DNA of 64,000 nt from Actinomadura chibensis NBRC 106107 (GTDB taxonomy: Bacteria; Actinomycetota; Actinomycetes; Streptosporangiales; Streptosporangiaceae). The position numbers and the translations under genes are program-made. The stretch covers positions 1 to 64,000 of the forward strand of contig NZ_BCQP01000016.1 of the NCBI RefSeq assembly GCF_001552135.1. Direction: 5' to 3'. Positions 1 through 8,995 of the stretch are shown here, piece after piece. The first letter of the stretch is position 1. Every line of letters starts with the position of its first letter. The notes beneath the pieces were generated by a model, which worked only from the letters and a program-made list of their open reading frames with translations, was not told the origin of the DNA and did not search any database.

Positions 1-1
1 G

Positions 2-175
2 GCCGCCGTGGACCGGCCCGCCTCGCCGGGCGTCGTCCGGTACTCGCCCGTCCCCGGCCGGATGATCGCCTTCCCGAGCTGGCAGGCGCCCCGGATGGTG
101 GCGGCGCCGGCCGGCGCGCGGACGCGGATCGCCGTCGCCTGGACCATCTCCTACGCCCGGGGACGGGCGTCATGA
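2..175 (+). CDS. C-terminal fragment of a 2OG-Fe(II) oxygenase-like protein (5' end outside window)
   Basis: Only the last 57 codons are present; the frame enters from outside the window and ends at TGA 173-175. The stretch RMIAFPSW followed by a basic beta-strand (TRIAVAWTISY) resembles the end of the putative 2OG-Fe(II) oxygenase family (PF13759-like), where a G-x-x-x-FPSWL-x-H-x-V strand is followed by an R-x-S-I-S-F-N strand. The histidine expected a few residues after FPSW is not visible (the sequence reads QAPRMV), so iron binding is doubtful. It overlaps the next gene by ATGA (172-175), so the two are translationally coupled. The family call is inferred from a short tail. Confidence 0.5.
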   Translation, partial: AAVDRPASPGVVRYSPVPGRMIAFPSWQAPRMVAAPAGARTRIAVAWTISYARGRAS

Positions 176-783
176 CGCTCACCGTTCCCGCGCCCGTCCC
201 GTCCTCCGGCAGCGTCCGGCGCAGTTGCGGCGCCGCCGGGACCGCCGTCCGGCAGCACTGGGGGACGCCCGTCGCGTTCGCCACGCTCGACCCCGCCGGG
301 CTGCTGTCGCCGTCCGCGGCCGCCATCGGAGCAGACGGGCCGCCGGTCGAGTCCGTCCCGCCGGGCGAGGCTGTCACCGACCCGGAGGCGCTCGCCGCGC
401 AGTTCCGCGCCTCGTTCGACGCGCTCGCCGCCGCCCACGGGCCCGGTCTCGCGTCCCCGGTCGGCCGCGTCGACGTCGCCGTGCGGATCTGGCGGCACGG
501 CCACGCGGCGCCCGCCGCCGCGCATCCCGCCGACATGGTCGGATGGTGGGTGCTCGACGCGAGCCCCGCCCCCGCGCACTCCGAGTCCGGCGCGCTGGCC
601 TTCGCCGACCCCCGGGACGGCACGGAGGCGGCGGCGCTGCCCGGCCGCCCCTGGGGCCGCCGCCTGCTGGTCCGGCCGGTGCCCGGCGCGCACGTCGCCG
701 TCCCCGGCTGGCTCGCCGCCGCGGTGATGCCCGTGGCGCGCGGCCAGCACGTCCTCGTGGCCGTCGCCTCGACCGTCCGGTGA
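172..783 (+). CDS. Degenerate 2OG-oxygenase-fold-like protein, hypothetical
   Basis: 203 residues, ATG start inside the stop of the preceding gene. The C-terminal half keeps the layout of PF13759-like 2OG oxygenases: an AAHPADMVGWWVLDA segment where the family has H-x-H-P...SG-V-Y-Y-V, then SGALAFADPRDG, then a GAHVAVPGWL strand where the family has FPSWLxH. As in the neighbour, the second metal histidine is absent, so this may be a catalytically dead relative or a structural partner. The adjacency of two such proteins suggests a duplicated pair acting together. The substrate is unknown, and the family assignment rests on motif order only. Confidence 0.5.
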   Translation: MTLTVPAPVPSSGSVRRSCGAAGTAVRQHWGTPVAFATLDPAGLLSPSAAAIGADGPPVESVPPGEAVTDPEALAAQFRASFDALAAAHGPGLASPVGRVDVAVRIWRHGHAAPAAAHPADMVGWWVLDASPAPAHSESGALAFADPRDGTEAAALPGRPWGRRLLVRPVPGAHVAVPGWLAAAVMPVARGQHVLVAVASTVR

Positions 784-816
784 TCACCGGGAGGGCGCCC
801 GCGTAGGGTGGGTGCC

Positions 817-1989
817 ATGCCGGAGACGCCGTCCCGACCCGAGCCCTTCGTCCAGCGGACCGACCCGGCGGCGCTCGCCGACCTGCGCGCCCGCCTGCGC
901 GCCACGCGCTGGCCGGACGCGCCCGAGGACGCCGGGTGGTCGCTCGGCGCCGACGTCGGCTACCTCCGCGAACTCGTCGCCTACTGGGCGGACGGCTTCG
1001 ACTGGGCCGCCCAGGAGGAGGCGCTCGCCCGGCTCCCCCGGTACCGCGTCCGGGTCGGCGGGATCGGGATCCACGTCCTGCACGCCCGGGCGGCGGCGCC
1101 GTCCGGGCCCGTGCTGCCGCTCGTCCTCGGGCACGGCTGGCCGGACTCGTTCTGGCGGTACACGAAGGTCGTCCCGCTGCTCACCGATCCCGGCGCGCAC
1201 GGCGCCGACCCCGCCGACGCGTTCGACGTGGTCGTGCCCGACATGCCCGGGTTCGGGTACTCCGACCGGCCGACCGGGCCGCCGCTCGACTCCGTCGCGG
1301 TGGCCGGGCTGTGGGCGGAGCTGATGGACGTCCTCGGGTACCGCCGGTTCGGCGCCTCGGGCGGGGATCTCGGCAGCCACGTGAGCCGCTACCTGGCGCT
1401 CGACCACCCCGACCGGGTGGTCGCCGTCCACCGCACGGACGGCGGGCTGCCCGTCTTCGGCGGCGACCCGGCCGAGCTCACGCCCGAGGAGCGCGACTGG
1501 TTCGCCGACGTGGCGGCCTGGGGCGCGGCGGAGGGCGCGTACGCCGCCGTCCACCGCACCAAGCCGCAGACCGCCGCGTTCGGGCTCACCGACTCGCCCG
1601 CCGGGCTGGCCGCGTGGATCGTCGAGAAGCTCCGGTCGTGGAGCGACTGCGACGGGGACGTCGAGAACAGCTTCACCAAGGACGAGATCCTCACGAACGT
1701 GATGATCTACTGGCTCACCGGGACGATCGGCTCGTCCATGCGGATGTACCAGGCCAACGCGGCGATCCCGGTCGAGCAGCACGCCCGGCGGGTCGAGGTC
1801 CCGTCCGGCTTCTCGCTGTTCGCGGGCGACGTCCTGCGCCCCCCGCGGGCCTGGCTGGAACGCACGACCAATCTGGTGCGCCTTTCCGAACCGGCCCGCG
1901 GCGGGCATTTCGCGCCGTTCGAGGAACCCGAACTCTACGCCGCGGAACTCCGCGAGTTCTTCCGCCCTTACCGGAAGGAATGGGCGTAG
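817..1989 (+). CDS. Epoxide hydrolase family protein (alpha/beta hydrolase with EHN domain)
   Basis: 390 residues from ATG 817; an in-frame GTG at 808 is possible, but ATG is better spaced from AGGGTGG. The N-terminal 100 residues match the epoxide-hydrolase N-terminal cap (WPDAP, then a W-x-x-G-x-D-W-x-x-Q-E motif). The alpha/beta-hydrolase core follows, with oxyanion motif HGWP (106-109), nucleophile Asp184 in SGGDLGS and a likely catalytic His364 in GGHFAPFE. The expected reaction is hydrolysis of an epoxide to a vicinal diol through an ester intermediate; it acts in the cytoplasm, as no signal is visible. It stands alone: the next gene converges on it 37 bp away. Confidence 0.88.
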   Translation: MPETPSRPEPFVQRTDPAALADLRARLRATRWPDAPEDAGWSLGADVGYLRELVAYWADGFDWAAQEEALARLPRYRVRVGGIGIHVLHARAAAPSGPVLPLVLGHGWPDSFWRYTKVVPLLTDPGAHGADPADAFDVVVPDMPGFGYSDRPTGPPLDSVAVAGLWAELMDVLGYRRFGASGGDLGSHVSRYLALDHPDRVVAVHRTDGGLPVFGGDPAELTPEERDWFADVAAWGAAEGAYAAVHRTKPQTAAFGLTDSPAGLAAWIVEKLRSWSDCDGDVENSFTKDEILTNVMIYWLTGTIGSSMRMYQANAAIPVEQHARRVEVPSGFSLFAGDVLRPPRAWLERTTNLVRLSEPARGGHFAPFEEPELYAAELREFFRPYRKEWA

Positions 1990-2026
1990 CGCGCATCCGG
2001 GTTCTCTCCGGGCTTCGGACTCCCGG

Positions 2027-4072
2027 CTACCGGTTGCCGAGTACGGAGATGAGGCGGGACGTGTCCTCCGTTCCCATTCGGACGAACAGCGGAAGCGCGC
2101 CGAGGTCGGCCTTGTACGCCTTGATGTCGCCGCCGCCGATCACCTTGCGGCGCGCCACGTCGTACCAGCGTCCGGGCGGCAGATGGACGGCGCGGGAGGT
2201 GCCCTTCGCCAGCACCGGAGCGGCCAGCAGCGAATCGCCGAGCAGCCATTCGTCGGAGATCGAATAGCCGGCGCGGTCGTCCGGGAAGGCGAAGAACAGC
2301 GGCTTCATGATGGGCTCGCCGGTCGCCACCGCCCCCTTCACCTGATCCTGGATGTAGGGGTTGAGGGCCTTGTGCAGGCGCATCGCCGCCGTGTAGTGCC
2401 GCGCGACCTCCGGCGGATAGGTGACCCATTTCTTGTTGACCTGGTCGTACACCCGGATGGGCGAGGTCGAGGAGTAGACCAGCGGCATGGCGGCGGCGGC
2501 CTGCGCCCAGCGGACGAGGACGTCCTTCGACGGCGGCGGCTGGCCCATCGAACCGCCGATCATGTCGGTCTCCACGAACGGGTATCCGACGGTCGAGACG
2601 GCGAGGTTCTGATTGACCGCCGCCCGCAGCGAGGGGAAGTCGGTGCCCTTGTCGAGCATGCGGGTGACGAAGCCGTACTTCTGCGCGCCGGTCCAGTGCA
2701 CGCGGACGCCGACGCTCTGCTGGTCGAACCCGTCGGCGAGCTCGGCGCCGAGGCGGCGGTAGTCGGCGGCGGTCAGGCCCTTGGCCGGGGCGCAGCCCTC
2801 GTCGAAGAACCGGGTGTCGAACTTGAAGCCGTCGATGCCGTATCTGCGCTGCAGGTCGCGGAGGTTGTTCTCGTACCAGCGGTAGGCGGCCGCGTTCCCG
2901 AGGTCGATGAGCCCGGCCTCGCCGTTCCACCACGTGACGACGCACGGTTTCGACGGGTCCCCCTTCGACTTGAGGAGGTAGCCCTTCTGCTTGGCGATCG
3001 CGTAGTTGTCGGCGTCCATGTTGATCCATTGCGTGACCCACACGCCGAAGCGGTAGTTCATCTTGTGGATCTCGTCCGACATCGCCTTCGGATCGGGGAA
3101 CTTGTCGTTGAAGACGAAGTCGCCGTAGTGCTTCATCCAGCCGGAGTCGAGCGACATCGTGTGGCCGGGCAGGCCCTTGGCGTGGAGGCTGCGGGCGTAT
3201 TCCAGGAAGCTCTTCTGGTCGACGTCGTTGTAGAACTGCGCCCAGGAGTTCCAGAGCGGGCTCTCGAACTGGTCGGGGGGCGCGTCGCTCTTCTCGGGCT
3301 TGCCCGCGATGCCGATGTAGTCCTGGTAGACGGCGCGGGGCGTCGGCTCGACGAACACGGTCGCCTTGAGCGAGGACGTGTCGGCGACACTGAGGTCGGC
3401 GACGCCCTTCTGCTCGCGCCCGAGGGACACGTGCATCAGGTTGCCGGTGTCGACGTAGATCCCGGCCGCGGACTGCGTGAACCAGAACGGCTCGACCATC
3501 AGGTAGGACGCCGGGCCGAACGCGGGGTCGTTGACCTGCTCCTTGCCGCGCGCGGCGTCCAGCGGCCACGGCTGGAGGAGGTGGGGGTCGCCCTCGGCGT
3601 CGGACCTGGCCTCGCCCTGGCCGTACCAGTGCCCGGCGGAGGCGAGGTCGAAGTGCACGCCGACGCGGGTCGCCTTCACGCCCTGGACCGAGGTCTCCAG
3701 CCCGTACCGGTCGGCCTCCGGCCTGATCTTCACGCGCAGGGTGGCGCGCCGGTCGGTCGTCGCCACGGTCAGGTCGAGGACGCCGTTGGTCAGGGCGAAC
3801 TTGGTGACGGACGTGGGCCTCGTCCGGCCCTTCAGCCCGGTGAAGTCGAACGCTCCGCTGCCGGCGGTGGCGAGGACGGTCCGCCCGGCGCGCTTGGTCG
3901 TGAGGGAGAACGGCGACACACCGACCACGACCGAGTAGTCGCCGTTCGTGAGGGTGAGATCGTCGCCGCTGCGCCGGAGCTCGGGCCCGGCCGCGGCGGC
4001 GGGAACGGCGGCGACCAGCGGCGGGGCCAGGGCCAGACAGGCAAGAACGCGTAAGAGACGCTTCCGCGACAC
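2027..4072 (-). CDS. Secreted glycoside hydrolase family 31 enzyme (alpha-glycosidase, MYORG-like group)
   Basis: The start is placed at GTG 4070-4072, preceded by GAGG at 5-nt spacing, giving 681 residues that open directly with a signal peptide (SRKRLLRVLACLALAPPL, then an AAAA cleavage region). An upstream ATG would add 35 residues of non-secretory sequence. An N-terminal beta-sandwich is followed by a TIM barrel carrying GIDGFKFDTRFF (nucleophile Asp419) and ETDMIGG (acid/base Asp503). The KFD form of the nucleophile motif is that of the MYORG/YihQ-like branch of GH31 rather than classical WxDMNE alpha-glucosidases. It probably hydrolyses an alpha-linked sugar outside the cell. It is divergent from the HEAT/propeller gene across an AT-rich gap. 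Confidence 0.88.
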   Translation of the reverse strand: MSRKRLLRVLACLALAPPLVAAVPAAAAGPELRRSGDDLTLTNGDYSVVVGVSPFSLTTKRAGRTVLATAGSGAFDFTGLKGRTRPTSVTKFALTNGVLDLTVATTDRRATLRVKIRPEADRYGLETSVQGVKATRVGVHFDLASAGHWYGQGEARSDAEGDPHLLQPWPLDAARGKEQVNDPAFGPASYLMVEPFWFTQSAAGIYVDTGNLMHVSLGREQKGVADLSVADTSSLKATVFVEPTPRAVYQDYIGIAGKPEKSDAPPDQFESPLWNSWAQFYNDVDQKSFLEYARSLHAKGLPGHTMSLDSGWMKHYGDFVFNDKFPDPKAMSDEIHKMNYRFGVWVTQWINMDADNYAIAKQKGYLLKSKGDPSKPCVVTWWNGEAGLIDLGNAAAYRWYENNLRDLQRRYGIDGFKFDTRFFDEGCAPAKGLTAADYRRLGAELADGFDQQSVGVRVHWTGAQKYGFVTRMLDKGTDFPSLRAAVNQNLAVSTVGYPFVETDMIGGSMGQPPPSKDVLVRWAQAAAAMPLVYSSTSPIRVYDQVNKKWVTYPPEVARHYTAAMRLHKALNPYIQDQVKGAVATGEPIMKPLFFAFPDDRAGYSISDEWLLGDSLLAAPVLAKGTSRAVHLPPGRWYDVARRKVIGGGDIKAYKADLGALPLFVRMGTEDTSRLISVLGNR

Positions 4073-4238
4073 GGACACCTCGCAGGTGACGGAGCGGGTC
4101 CCCCGAGTTGACCTGCTCATTTGTGTGTGCTTTAGACAATTTGCAAGCATAAATGGATACAAACGAGCGATCAACAAGCATTGTCAGGCAGATCCGGGAC
4201 TGGCCGGATTCGGCATACTGTCCCCGTGGAGGCGCCCC
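4073..4238. promoter_or_regulatory. AT-rich divergent promoter region between GH31 and the HEAT/propeller gene
   Basis: The stretch 4110-4190 is clearly AT-richer than everything around it. TGCTT at 4128-4132 and AAGCA at 4145-4149 form an inverted repeat with a 12-nt gap, and CAAGCAT recurs directly at 4144-4150 and 4175-4181. This looks like an operator serving one or both divergent genes. No regulator gene lies beside it, and I could not place convincing -35/-10 boxes. Confidence 0.4.
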
Positions 4239-6536
4239 ATGGGGATCGGACGATGGCGGGCCGAGCGCCTGGTCAGGCTGGCCGCGGAGCCGGGCGGCGC
4301 GGCGCGGCTGGACGCCCTGGCCCGGCGCGCCGCCGCGGGCGGTCCGGAACTGGCCCTGCTCGTCGCGGTCGCGGTCCGGGATGAGCACCGCGCGCACCCG
4401 CTGCGCGCCTGGGCACGGGACCTGATCCCGCGCGTCTGGGCCCGGCGGCGCGATCGGAGGCTGCGCGCGGTCGTGCGGAGGCACCGCCTCCTGCCGGACG
4501 GCGGCCCCGCCCGCCGCACGGTCGCGGCCCTGCACGGCCGCCTGCTCGAACACTGGGACGACGGCGCCGGACAGGCGGTCCCCGCCCTGCTCACCGACCC
4601 CGACCGCGACGTGCGCGAGGGCGCGCGGCACGCGTGCGGCGCGGCCGCCGAGCCGGTGCTCGGCGCGCTGTGGCGGACCGCCGCAGAGGCGTCCGGCGAC
4701 GGCCGCCGCGCCATGCTGGACGCCCTGTCGCGCAACCCCCGTCCGCTCGCCGGTCCGACGCTCGCGCACGCCTGGCGGTGCTGGATCGACGGGCCCACGC
4801 CGGAGCTGTGGGCCCGCCTCCGCGAGACCGGGCAGGAGGCGCCCGGCGGCGGCGACGTCGCCAGGCTCAGCGCGCTGGCGCTCGGCACGGCCGCGCCGGA
4901 CGAGCTGTGCCGCGCCGTCCTCGCCGACCGCACGCCCGAGCACGTCCGGCGGCTCGTCGCGCGGACCTGCGCCGAGCGCGGGCTCGTCCCGGACGACGCC
5001 CTGGAGCGCGCCGCGTTCCTGCTGCTCAGCGGCCGGACGGCGGAGTACCGGGCGGCCGACCCCGACGGCGGCCTGCTGGCGGTCGGCTACGCGGGCGGCT
5101 CGGCCGGGCTGCGCGCCCGGGTGCGCTCCGCCGTCGCGGGCGACCTCGACCTCGTGCGGGTCCTCGCCGCCACCGCGCCGCCGCGGGCGATGAGCGTCCG
5201 CGAGCGGGGCTTCCTCGCCGGGCGGCTGGCCGCCGAGGAGGCGTGGCCCGACCTGTGGCGGCTCGCCCGCGACCTCCCGCTCGCCGAGGCGATCGAGGCG
5301 GTCCGGCCGGTCCGCGGGTGGTGCCCGCCGGGGCTGCCGCGCGACGCGTTCGAGCGGTTGCGCGCGATGCCGTCCGACCGCGTCCGGGCCGCGCTGTCCT
5401 CGTTCTCGCTGCGCGGGCCGCTGCGTCCCGTGCACGACGTCACGGTCGTCGAACGGTGCGCCCTCTCCCCGGACGGGACGCGCCTCGCCGTCACCGGCCG
5501 GAGCCGGACCACGGGCGCCCAGGTCCTCGTGGACCACGCCCTGCCCGGAGGGGCGGTCGTCGCGTCGTACACCAGCGAGGGCCGCACCGAGCAGTGGCGG
5601 AGCCTGGTCCACACCGGCGACGAGGTGATCGCGATCGTGGGGCACCCGGCCGGGCGGCTCGTCCGCTACCGGGACGGCGGACGCCATCTCCTGATCGACC
5701 CGCCGCACATCCCCGGGCACGTCCGCGACGACATCTGCGCCGTCGCGCTCGCGCCCGACGGGACCCTCGCCGCCGCGAGCCTGCTCGACCTGCACCTCTT
5801 CGCGCCGCCCTACGACGGGACGCGGCGCACCGTCCCGTTCGCCGGCCTCGGGCTGGCGGACGTGTGGGGCTTCGCGCTGGCCGTGGAGCCCCGGACCGGG
5901 CTGATCGCCGTGGGCGGCGCCGCGCCCGCCGTGCTGGACGCGCGGGCCGAGACGCTCGTCGCGCGCGGGGACGGCGACCGCGCGCGGACCGAGGGCGCGG
6001 TCTTCACCGGTCCGGACCGCCTGGTGACGACGGGCATGTCCGGCGGCCTGACCCGCTGGCGCCTCGCGGACGGCGCGCTGCTCCCCGAGACGTCCCGCAC
6101 CTATGGCGGCGGCGGCCCCTCCCTGACCTCATTGCCTGCGCACGGCCGGATCTGGGCCCGGTCGGGGGACGTCTACGTCGACGCGGAAACCCTGCGCGAG
6201 ACCGGCCCGCCCGACGGGTCGCGCCCCGACCGGCTGTCGGTCTGGGCCACGCCGTCGGGCCGGCACTTCGCGGTCGCGGGGCTCGACGGGCTCGACGTCC
6301 ACGGCCCGTACCGGGACGCGGCGGCACGGCTGCTCGACCGCCCGCTGGCGGACCTCGTCCCCGGCGACCTGGACCGCGCGGACGCCCTCCTCGCGTCCGG
6401 CCGCTACGACGGCGACGCGGCCGAACTCCTGGCGCTGCTCCGCATCTGCCTGGAAGAACGCTACGGAACCGAGGTCGCCCTAGGCCCCGCGACGTCTCTC
6501 GCCGCCGAAACCGACATAGCCCTGAGCACCGACTAG
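4239..6536 (+). CDS. Large HEAT-like and WD40/beta-propeller-like protein of unknown function
   Basis: 765 residues from ATG 4239, with GGAGG six bases upstream; the frame is open much further 5' but that part overlaps the GH31 gene. Residues 1 to about 390 are Ala/Arg/Leu-rich helical repeats of HEAT type (for example VPALLTDPDRDVREGARHA). From about 400 on there are repeated blade-like segments ending in SPDGTRLAVTG, APDGTLAAAS and similar, typical of WD40/beta-propeller blades. There is no signal peptide, membrane segment or catalytic motif. It is probably a scaffold or bacterial bystander protein of the kind found singly in actinomycetes; the function is not recognisable. Confidence 0.75.
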   Translation: MGIGRWRAERLVRLAAEPGGAARLDALARRAAAGGPELALLVAVAVRDEHRAHPLRAWARDLIPRVWARRRDRRLRAVVRRHRLLPDGGPARRTVAALHGRLLEHWDDGAGQAVPALLTDPDRDVREGARHACGAAAEPVLGALWRTAAEASGDGRRAMLDALSRNPRPLAGPTLAHAWRCWIDGPTPELWARLRETGQEAPGGGDVARLSALALGTAAPDELCRAVLADRTPEHVRRLVARTCAERGLVPDDALERAAFLLLSGRTAEYRAADPDGGLLAVGYAGGSAGLRARVRSAVAGDLDLVRVLAATAPPRAMSVRERGFLAGRLAAEEAWPDLWRLARDLPLAEAIEAVRPVRGWCPPGLPRDAFERLRAMPSDRVRAALSSFSLRGPLRPVHDVTVVERCALSPDGTRLAVTGRSRTTGAQVLVDHALPGGAVVASYTSEGRTEQWRSLVHTGDEVIAIVGHPAGRLVRYRDGGRHLLIDPPHIPGHVRDDICAVALAPDGTLAAASLLDLHLFAPPYDGTRRTVPFAGLGLADVWGFALAVEPRTGLIAVGGAAPAVLDARAETLVARGDGDRARTEGAVFTGPDRLVTTGMSGGLTRWRLADGALLPETSRTYGGGGPSLTSLPAHGRIWARSGDVYVDAETLRETGPPDGSRPDRLSVWATPSGRHFAVAGLDGLDVHGPYRDAAARLLDRPLADLVPGDLDRADALLASGRYDGDAAELLALLRICLEERYGTEVALGPATSLAAETDIALSTD

Positions 6537-6814
6537 CAGAACGAGCCGACGATCACCTTCGGCGCGAATTCGGCTGTCCGGTTATGGTTTTTGGAGCACC
6601 ACCACAAGGCGCGGACCGGGCGAAATGCGGCTCGCCGTCTTGATCACGGTTCCGTTGCGGAGAGGTGCGCCATTCTTGTCGATATTGGGGTGATTACGTA
6701 GATTCACCCGGAACGGGGGCCCTGTTCTCTCGCGGCGCCGTCGTCCGTTCGCGTGCGGCCCGGGATCCGGGCCCGGCCGGCGGGCGCGGCCCCTTATCTC
6801 CTTGAGGAGACGCC

Positions 6815-8176
6815 ATGTCCGAGGTCAACCGACGCGACCTGCTGGCCGGAGCGGCGGCCTTCGCCGGGTTCGCGACCGTCGGCCTGCTCCCCGGCACCGC
6901 GGCAGCCGCGACCCGGCGACGCCCCGGTGCCCTCCGCCCGCCCTCCCTCACCGTCGGTGACAAGGCCGTCGTCGCCCGCGTCGACGCCCGCCGGGCGCTG
7001 CGGCACCTGAAGGTGCTGAGCGACGAGATCGGCTGGCGCGTCGCCGGGACCCGGTCCGAGCACCGCGCCGCCCGCTACATCGCCGACGAACTGCGCGACC
7101 TCGGGTACGAGGTCGAGCTGCAGCCGTTCCCCGTCGCGGACAAGTACCTCGCGGAGATCCACGCGCGGGGCGAGCGGCCGTGGCAGTCCAGCGCGTCCCC
7201 GCAGGCCGCCGTCGGCTCGGTGGACGGCCGGGTCGTCGACTTCGGCCCGGCCACCGAGGTCACCGGCGACGTCCGCGGGAGGCTCGTGCTGTTCGACCGC
7301 GTGGCCGGGAAGGAGACCGACCAGGCGAAGGCCGCCGCGGGCGCGGGCGCCGCCGCCGTGCTGATCGCCAACGTGCGCTCGACCACCTACCCCGAGCGCA
7401 AGGCCGCGTCGTTCGCGCCCGTCCTGGCCGAGCCGGTCGCGATCCCCGTGCTGGGCCTCGCCGAGTACCACGGCGAGCGGATCCGCGCGGGCGCGCGGCG
7501 GCTGTCCTTCGACGTCACGGCGCACACCGGGCTGACGTCCCACAACGTGCTGGCCGAGCGGAAGGCGACGCTGCCGAACCCGGAGGGCAGGGCGGTCATC
7601 GTCAGCGCCCACTACGACACGGTGCCGGGGTCGCCGGGCGCCAACGACGACGGCAGCGGGACGGTCCTGTGCCTGGAGCTGGCGCGGGTCCTGCGCCGGC
7701 TTCCGACGCAGCAGGCGGTCCGCATCTGCCTGTGGGGCGCGGAGGAGTACGGCCTGGTCGGCGCCCGGCACTACGTCAAGCAGCTCGACGACGCGGGCGC
7801 CAAGCGCATCACCGGGTGCTTCCAGAACGACATGGTCGCCACGAGCAGCCCGCCCGCGGGCACGTACTGGCTCCTGTCGGTGGACGGCGCGAACAACACC
7901 ACCACCGCCGCGGTGAACGCCGCCGCCGTGCGGCTCGGCTACGTCGACCAGACCAAGGGCCCGACCGCGCGCGGCTCCAGCGACCACGAGGCGTTCTTCG
8001 AGCGCGGCATCGCCGCGGGCAACTTCAGCTGGCGCGGCGGCGAGGCGCCGAGCCAGCTCGAACCCGTCTACCACACGCCCGAGGACAGGATCGTCCAGAA
8101 CGTCAGCCTTGACCGGCTGCAGGTGTCGCTCGAACTGATCGGCTGCGCCGCCTACGACGTGGCCCGCCGCAAATAG
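6815..8176 (+). CDS. Tat-exported M28-family metallopeptidase
   Basis: 453 residues, start fixed by GAGGAG before ATG 6815. NRRDLLAGAAAFAGFATVG is a twin-arginine signal with an AAAA cleavage region. A PA-like insert domain spans about 130-235, then the M28 zinc site: His266 in SAHYDT, Asp278 in GANDDGSG, Glu310/Glu311 in WGAEEYG, Asp339 in QNDM and a late His in VYHTPEDRI. This is the co-catalytic two-zinc arrangement of aminopeptidase Y/S-type enzymes. It probably trims N-terminal residues from peptides outside the cell. It is monocistronic and ends against a strong hairpin. Confidence 0.92.
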   Translation: MSEVNRRDLLAGAAAFAGFATVGLLPGTAAAATRRRPGALRPPSLTVGDKAVVARVDARRALRHLKVLSDEIGWRVAGTRSEHRAARYIADELRDLGYEVELQPFPVADKYLAEIHARGERPWQSSASPQAAVGSVDGRVVDFGPATEVTGDVRGRLVLFDRVAGKETDQAKAAAGAGAAAVLIANVRSTTYPERKAASFAPVLAEPVAIPVLGLAEYHGERIRAGARRLSFDVTAHTGLTSHNVLAERKATLPNPEGRAVIVSAHYDTVPGSPGANDDGSGTVLCLELARVLRRLPTQQAVRICLWGAEEYGLVGARHYVKQLDDAGAKRITGCFQNDMVATSSPPAGTYWLLSVDGANNTTTAAVNAAAVRLGYVDQTKGPTARGSSDHEAFFERGIAAGNFSWRGGEAPSQLEPVYHTPEDRIVQNVSLDRLQVSLELIGCAAYDVARRK

Positions 8177-8239
8177 CGGCCGTCCGTGGATGCGGGGACG
8201 GGCCGGGCCCGTCCCCGCATCCGTCGGCTCGGACGGCCG
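8177..8239. terminator. Bidirectional terminator filling the convergent gap
   Basis: Nested hairpin: inner arms 8188-8204 and 8206-8222 are perfect 17-bp complements, and outer arms CGGCCGTCCG (8177-8186) and CGGACGGCCG (8230-8239) also pair. It fills exactly the 63 bp between the stop codons of the M28 peptidase and the leftward lactonase-like gene. No T-run is present, as is usual for actinobacterial terminators. Confidence 0.8.
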
Positions 8240-8995
8240 TCACGTCTGGAACAGGCGGCTTTCGGCGATCCGGCCGTCGTGGCTCGGGACCACTTCGCAG
8301 TCCAGCCCCGCGACGTACTCGAAGGTCTCGTAGCACTCGAACAGATTGGTGTGAATGGTCGGCGCGACGCATTTCCGCCAATCGCTCGCGTCCCAGTTCT
8401 CGTAGACGCCGATCGCGTCGCCCGCGAGGAGATAGCGGCCGGTGTCCGTTTCGACCAGGACGCCCTGCGAGCCGGGCGTGTGGCCCGGCATCGGGACGAC
8501 GGTCACCCCCGGGCAGATCTTCTGCTCCCCGGTTATGGCCTCTGTCTTATCCCATGCCGACATCCAGGGGGCCTGGAGTCCGGGCAGTTTCTCATAGGCG
8601 CGCTCGTGCACCGGAAGCGGGTTGACCGCGTATTCGAGTTCCCGCCGGTTCACCAGGATGCGGGCGTTGCGGAAAAGGGCGTTGTTCGAGCAGTGGTCCC
8701 AGTGCAGATGGGTGTTGACCACGTAGTCGACGTCGTCCGGCTCGATCCCGGACTCGCGGAGGACGCCGGCCGGGGTCTCGTCCGAGTCGCGCACGAAATC
8801 GTACGCGTGGTGCCGCCGGACGTAGTCGGGCGCGAGCGTCCCGGTGTCCACGACGATCCGCGTTCCCGCCGCCTCGACGACGAACATGAACATGATGATG
8901 TCGATCGTCTCGTCGCTCGCCGACCCGTACACCGCGGCGGGCAGGGGGACGTTCTTCGACCGTCCGACGCGCAGCGCGGTCACCTTCACGCTCAT
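8240..8995 (-). CDS. Metallo-beta-lactamase-fold hydrolase, N-acyl-homoserine lactonase-like
   Basis: 251 residues. The zinc ligands are all visible: H96-L-H-W-D100-H101, His172 in PGHTPG, Asp193 in LLAGDAIG and His239 in VPSHDG. The overall pattern, with a long N-terminal strand-rich part before HLHWDH, is that of the lactonase branch (AiiA/AttM-like, including gamma-butyrolactonases) rather than beta-lactamases. Last gene of the leftward operon; its ATG overlaps the stop of the Ldh2-family gene (8992-8995). With the aldehyde dehydrogenase and Ldh2-type enzyme upstream, a lactone or hydroxy-acid substrate is plausible. The reaction is inferred. Confidence 0.8.
   Translation of the reverse strand: MSVKVTALRVGRSKNVPLPAAVYGSASDETIDIIMFMFVVEAAGTRIVVDTGTLAPDYVRRHHAYDFVRDSDETPAGVLRESGIEPDDVDYVVNTHLHWDHCSNNALFRNARILVNRRELEYAVNPLPVHERAYEKLPGLQAPWMSAWDKTEAITGEQKICPGVTVVPMPGHTPGSQGVLVETDTGRYLLAGDAIGVYENWDASDWRKCVAPTIHTNLFECYETFEYVAGLDCEVVPSHDGRIAESRLFQT

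Noticed and set aside
4109..4136. TTGACC followed by a possible -10 in the AT-rich gap before the HEAT/propeller gene
   Set aside because: Spacing to any TAnnnT box is 20 bp or needs a poor box; too weak to list as a promoter.
1968..5795. A 1275-codon leftward open frame across the GH31 gene and the HEAT/propeller gene
   Set aside because: It is the antisense and out-of-frame shadow of two clear genes; its composition is Arg/Gly/Pro/Ala-rich, as expected from high-GC shadow frames.
6537..6814. Possible small gene or regulatory RNA before the M28 peptidase
   Set aside because: Short frames here lack ribosome-binding sites and codon bias; the AGCCGA/TCGGCT repeat is too loose to call a terminator.
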